NCBI GenBank assembly: GCA_036897485.1
Contig: JAYMTF010000051.1
Span: 1 to 63,562 of the forward strand
Length of the DNA stretch: 63,562 bases
Source of the DNA: Pelargonium nanum
Lineage: Eukaryota > Streptophyta > Magnoliopsida > Geraniales > Geraniaceae
Reading direction: 5' to 3'
The notes under the pieces are model-generated. The model made no database searches and was not told the DNA's origin. It saw nothing but the letters and a program-made list of their open reading frames with translations. Shown here one piece after another: positions 62,601-63,562 of this stretch (position 1 is the stretch's first letter; every line of letters starts with the position of its first letter). The position numbers and the translations under genes are program-made.

Positions 62601-63562
62601 ATATATATACTGAAATCCGTAGGAGCTTACGCACTTCCCTAAAGATAGCTTTAGGACTTATTAGTTAACAAAACTAGGTTTAGCAAGAGATTTTCCTTAT
62701 TTTATTAGGAAACTAGATACTCTAAAAAGTATAGATATAGTAAAGGAAACCTATACCCATTTAAGAGGCAAGCTTTTGCAAGATTAAGAATTGTAGTAAT
62801 ATCTAAGTATACTTTAACCTATTAATTACACCCATTCAAATAGTTCACTGGAGAATTTCTTTATAAGAAAACTGTATCTCAAAGCATAACCACTCCTTAA
62901 TATACGCATTATAGAAAGGGTATACTTAAAATTGGAAGGGATTAACCCTATCTTACGTAATCGCGGGTCTAAAGTCCTTAGTTACTAATCAAAGAAAAGT
63001 ACTTTTTTCCTTAGTTCTTGGTCAGTTAAAGTTTTTGTACTTTGGGGTTACAACTGAGTTATTTTTTTCAAGCTAGGTAAGTTATACTGGAATTCCTATA
63101 CTTCTTAGTACAAAGCAACCTTTAAAAGTAAGGTAAACTCGAAAAATTACACCTTGATTTAGGTAATATATTCCTAAAACTCTAGAATTCTTAATTGAAG
63201 GATTTACTATTACCCATAATTTACTATTAGCCTAACACAAGCTTGAGCCTGCTAAATTAAATATGGAAAAATTGTAGTTACGAGTGCTCTTAAGGTCTTT
63301 TTTGTAAGAATAACACCTCTATTTACTGGAGATTCTTATTTCACATTCTTTATCCGGAAACCTATTCTATAACTAGTTTAAGTCTACTGTTTGCTGGATT
63401 AATACCTTTTTTTCTAATAAACTCCTACTTGAAGAATTAGTGCTTATATTTCGTAAGCTACACAAATTGAGCAATTAAAGTAGCTTAGATATCCTTAATT
63501 TGCTTTTTATGGGTTACCGAGTTCCCTATACTAAAGACTAAGAGCTGTCCTAATTATTTATC
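59607..63562. other. no gene seen
   Basis: About 4 kb with one 82-codon minus frame (60650-60898) of chance type and the two-copy slip at 60918. TAGCCAAGGTAATACT near 61299 faintly recalls a tRNA D-arm, without a T-arm in register. The right end shows no overlap with the left end that would prove a circle. Confidence 0.5.

Noticed and set aside
1-63562. Nuclear copy of mitochondrial DNA (numt) as the source of the window
   Set aside because: The nad2 frame is intact over 182 codons with a clean exon-intron boundary, and no nuclear genes or transposons are seen. Not fully excluded, because the G+C would also suit plant nuclear DNA.
1-63562. CRISPR arrays, insertion sequences, LTR or virus-like elements
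   Set aside because: No regularly spaced repeats, no terminal repeats with flanking duplications and no transposase, reverse transcriptase or capsid motifs were seen.
1-63562. Circular closure between the window ends
   Set aside because: The first and last bases share no visible overlap, so circularity cannot be judged from the sequence.

Overview
The window looks like a stretch, or a whole chromosome, of a flowering-plant mitochondrial genome from a lineage whose mitochondrial DNA is large, AT-rich and nearly empty of genes. The only gene I can identify with certainty is the first half of nad2 (57316-57860, +). It codes for the N-terminal 182 residues of NADH dehydrogenase subunit 2 and is followed directly by the 5' half of the trans-spliced group II intron that links nad2 exons b and c. 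That split-gene layout is typical of angiosperm mitochondria. Exons c-e are not in the window and must be made elsewhere and joined in trans. Exons a and b are fused here, so the usual cis-spliced first intron is missing. At least one position that is normally C-to-U edited is already encoded as T. Both points fit a lineage with retroprocessed mitochondrial genes. I cannot name the genus; Silene species with giant multichromosomal mitochondrial genomes are the best-known analogue, but the base composition here (sampled lines 22-37% G+C) is lower than I would expect for them.

The other roughly 62 kb has no convincing protein gene. Open frames stay close to the length expected by chance at this composition (longest 119 codons), and I found no rRNA and no intact standard tRNA. 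What does stand out is a scatter of tRNA-shaped remnants. The clearest, at 44669-44740, matches plant mitochondrial trnQ over its full 72 nt except in the anticodon arm, which has been rewritten. About ten others keep a D-loop-like GGTA/GGTT/GTTA at the exact distance (30 nt) from a GGTTC T-loop seen in real tRNAs. They are concentrated at 42-56 kb. A trnS(GCU)-like class II remnant lies at 9673-9761 and a lone D-arm at 12907-12922. By rough calculation the T-arm motif is far more common than chance.

Layout: 1-42 kb is AT-rich DNA with scattered tRNA remnants and one 21-bp direct repeat at 2.3-2.5 kb. 42-57 kb holds the tRNA-remnant cluster, a strand-biased block (48.8-50.3 kb) and a hairpin followed by a T-run (52.6 kb). 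57.3-58.4 kb holds nad2 and its half-intron, with visibly higher G+C. 59.0-59.6 kb has a tRNA-like trace and a higher-GC island with a 76-codon frame. 59.6-63.6 kb shows nothing identifiable. All tRNA and motif statements rest on reading by eye and on remembered reference sequences, with no database search.
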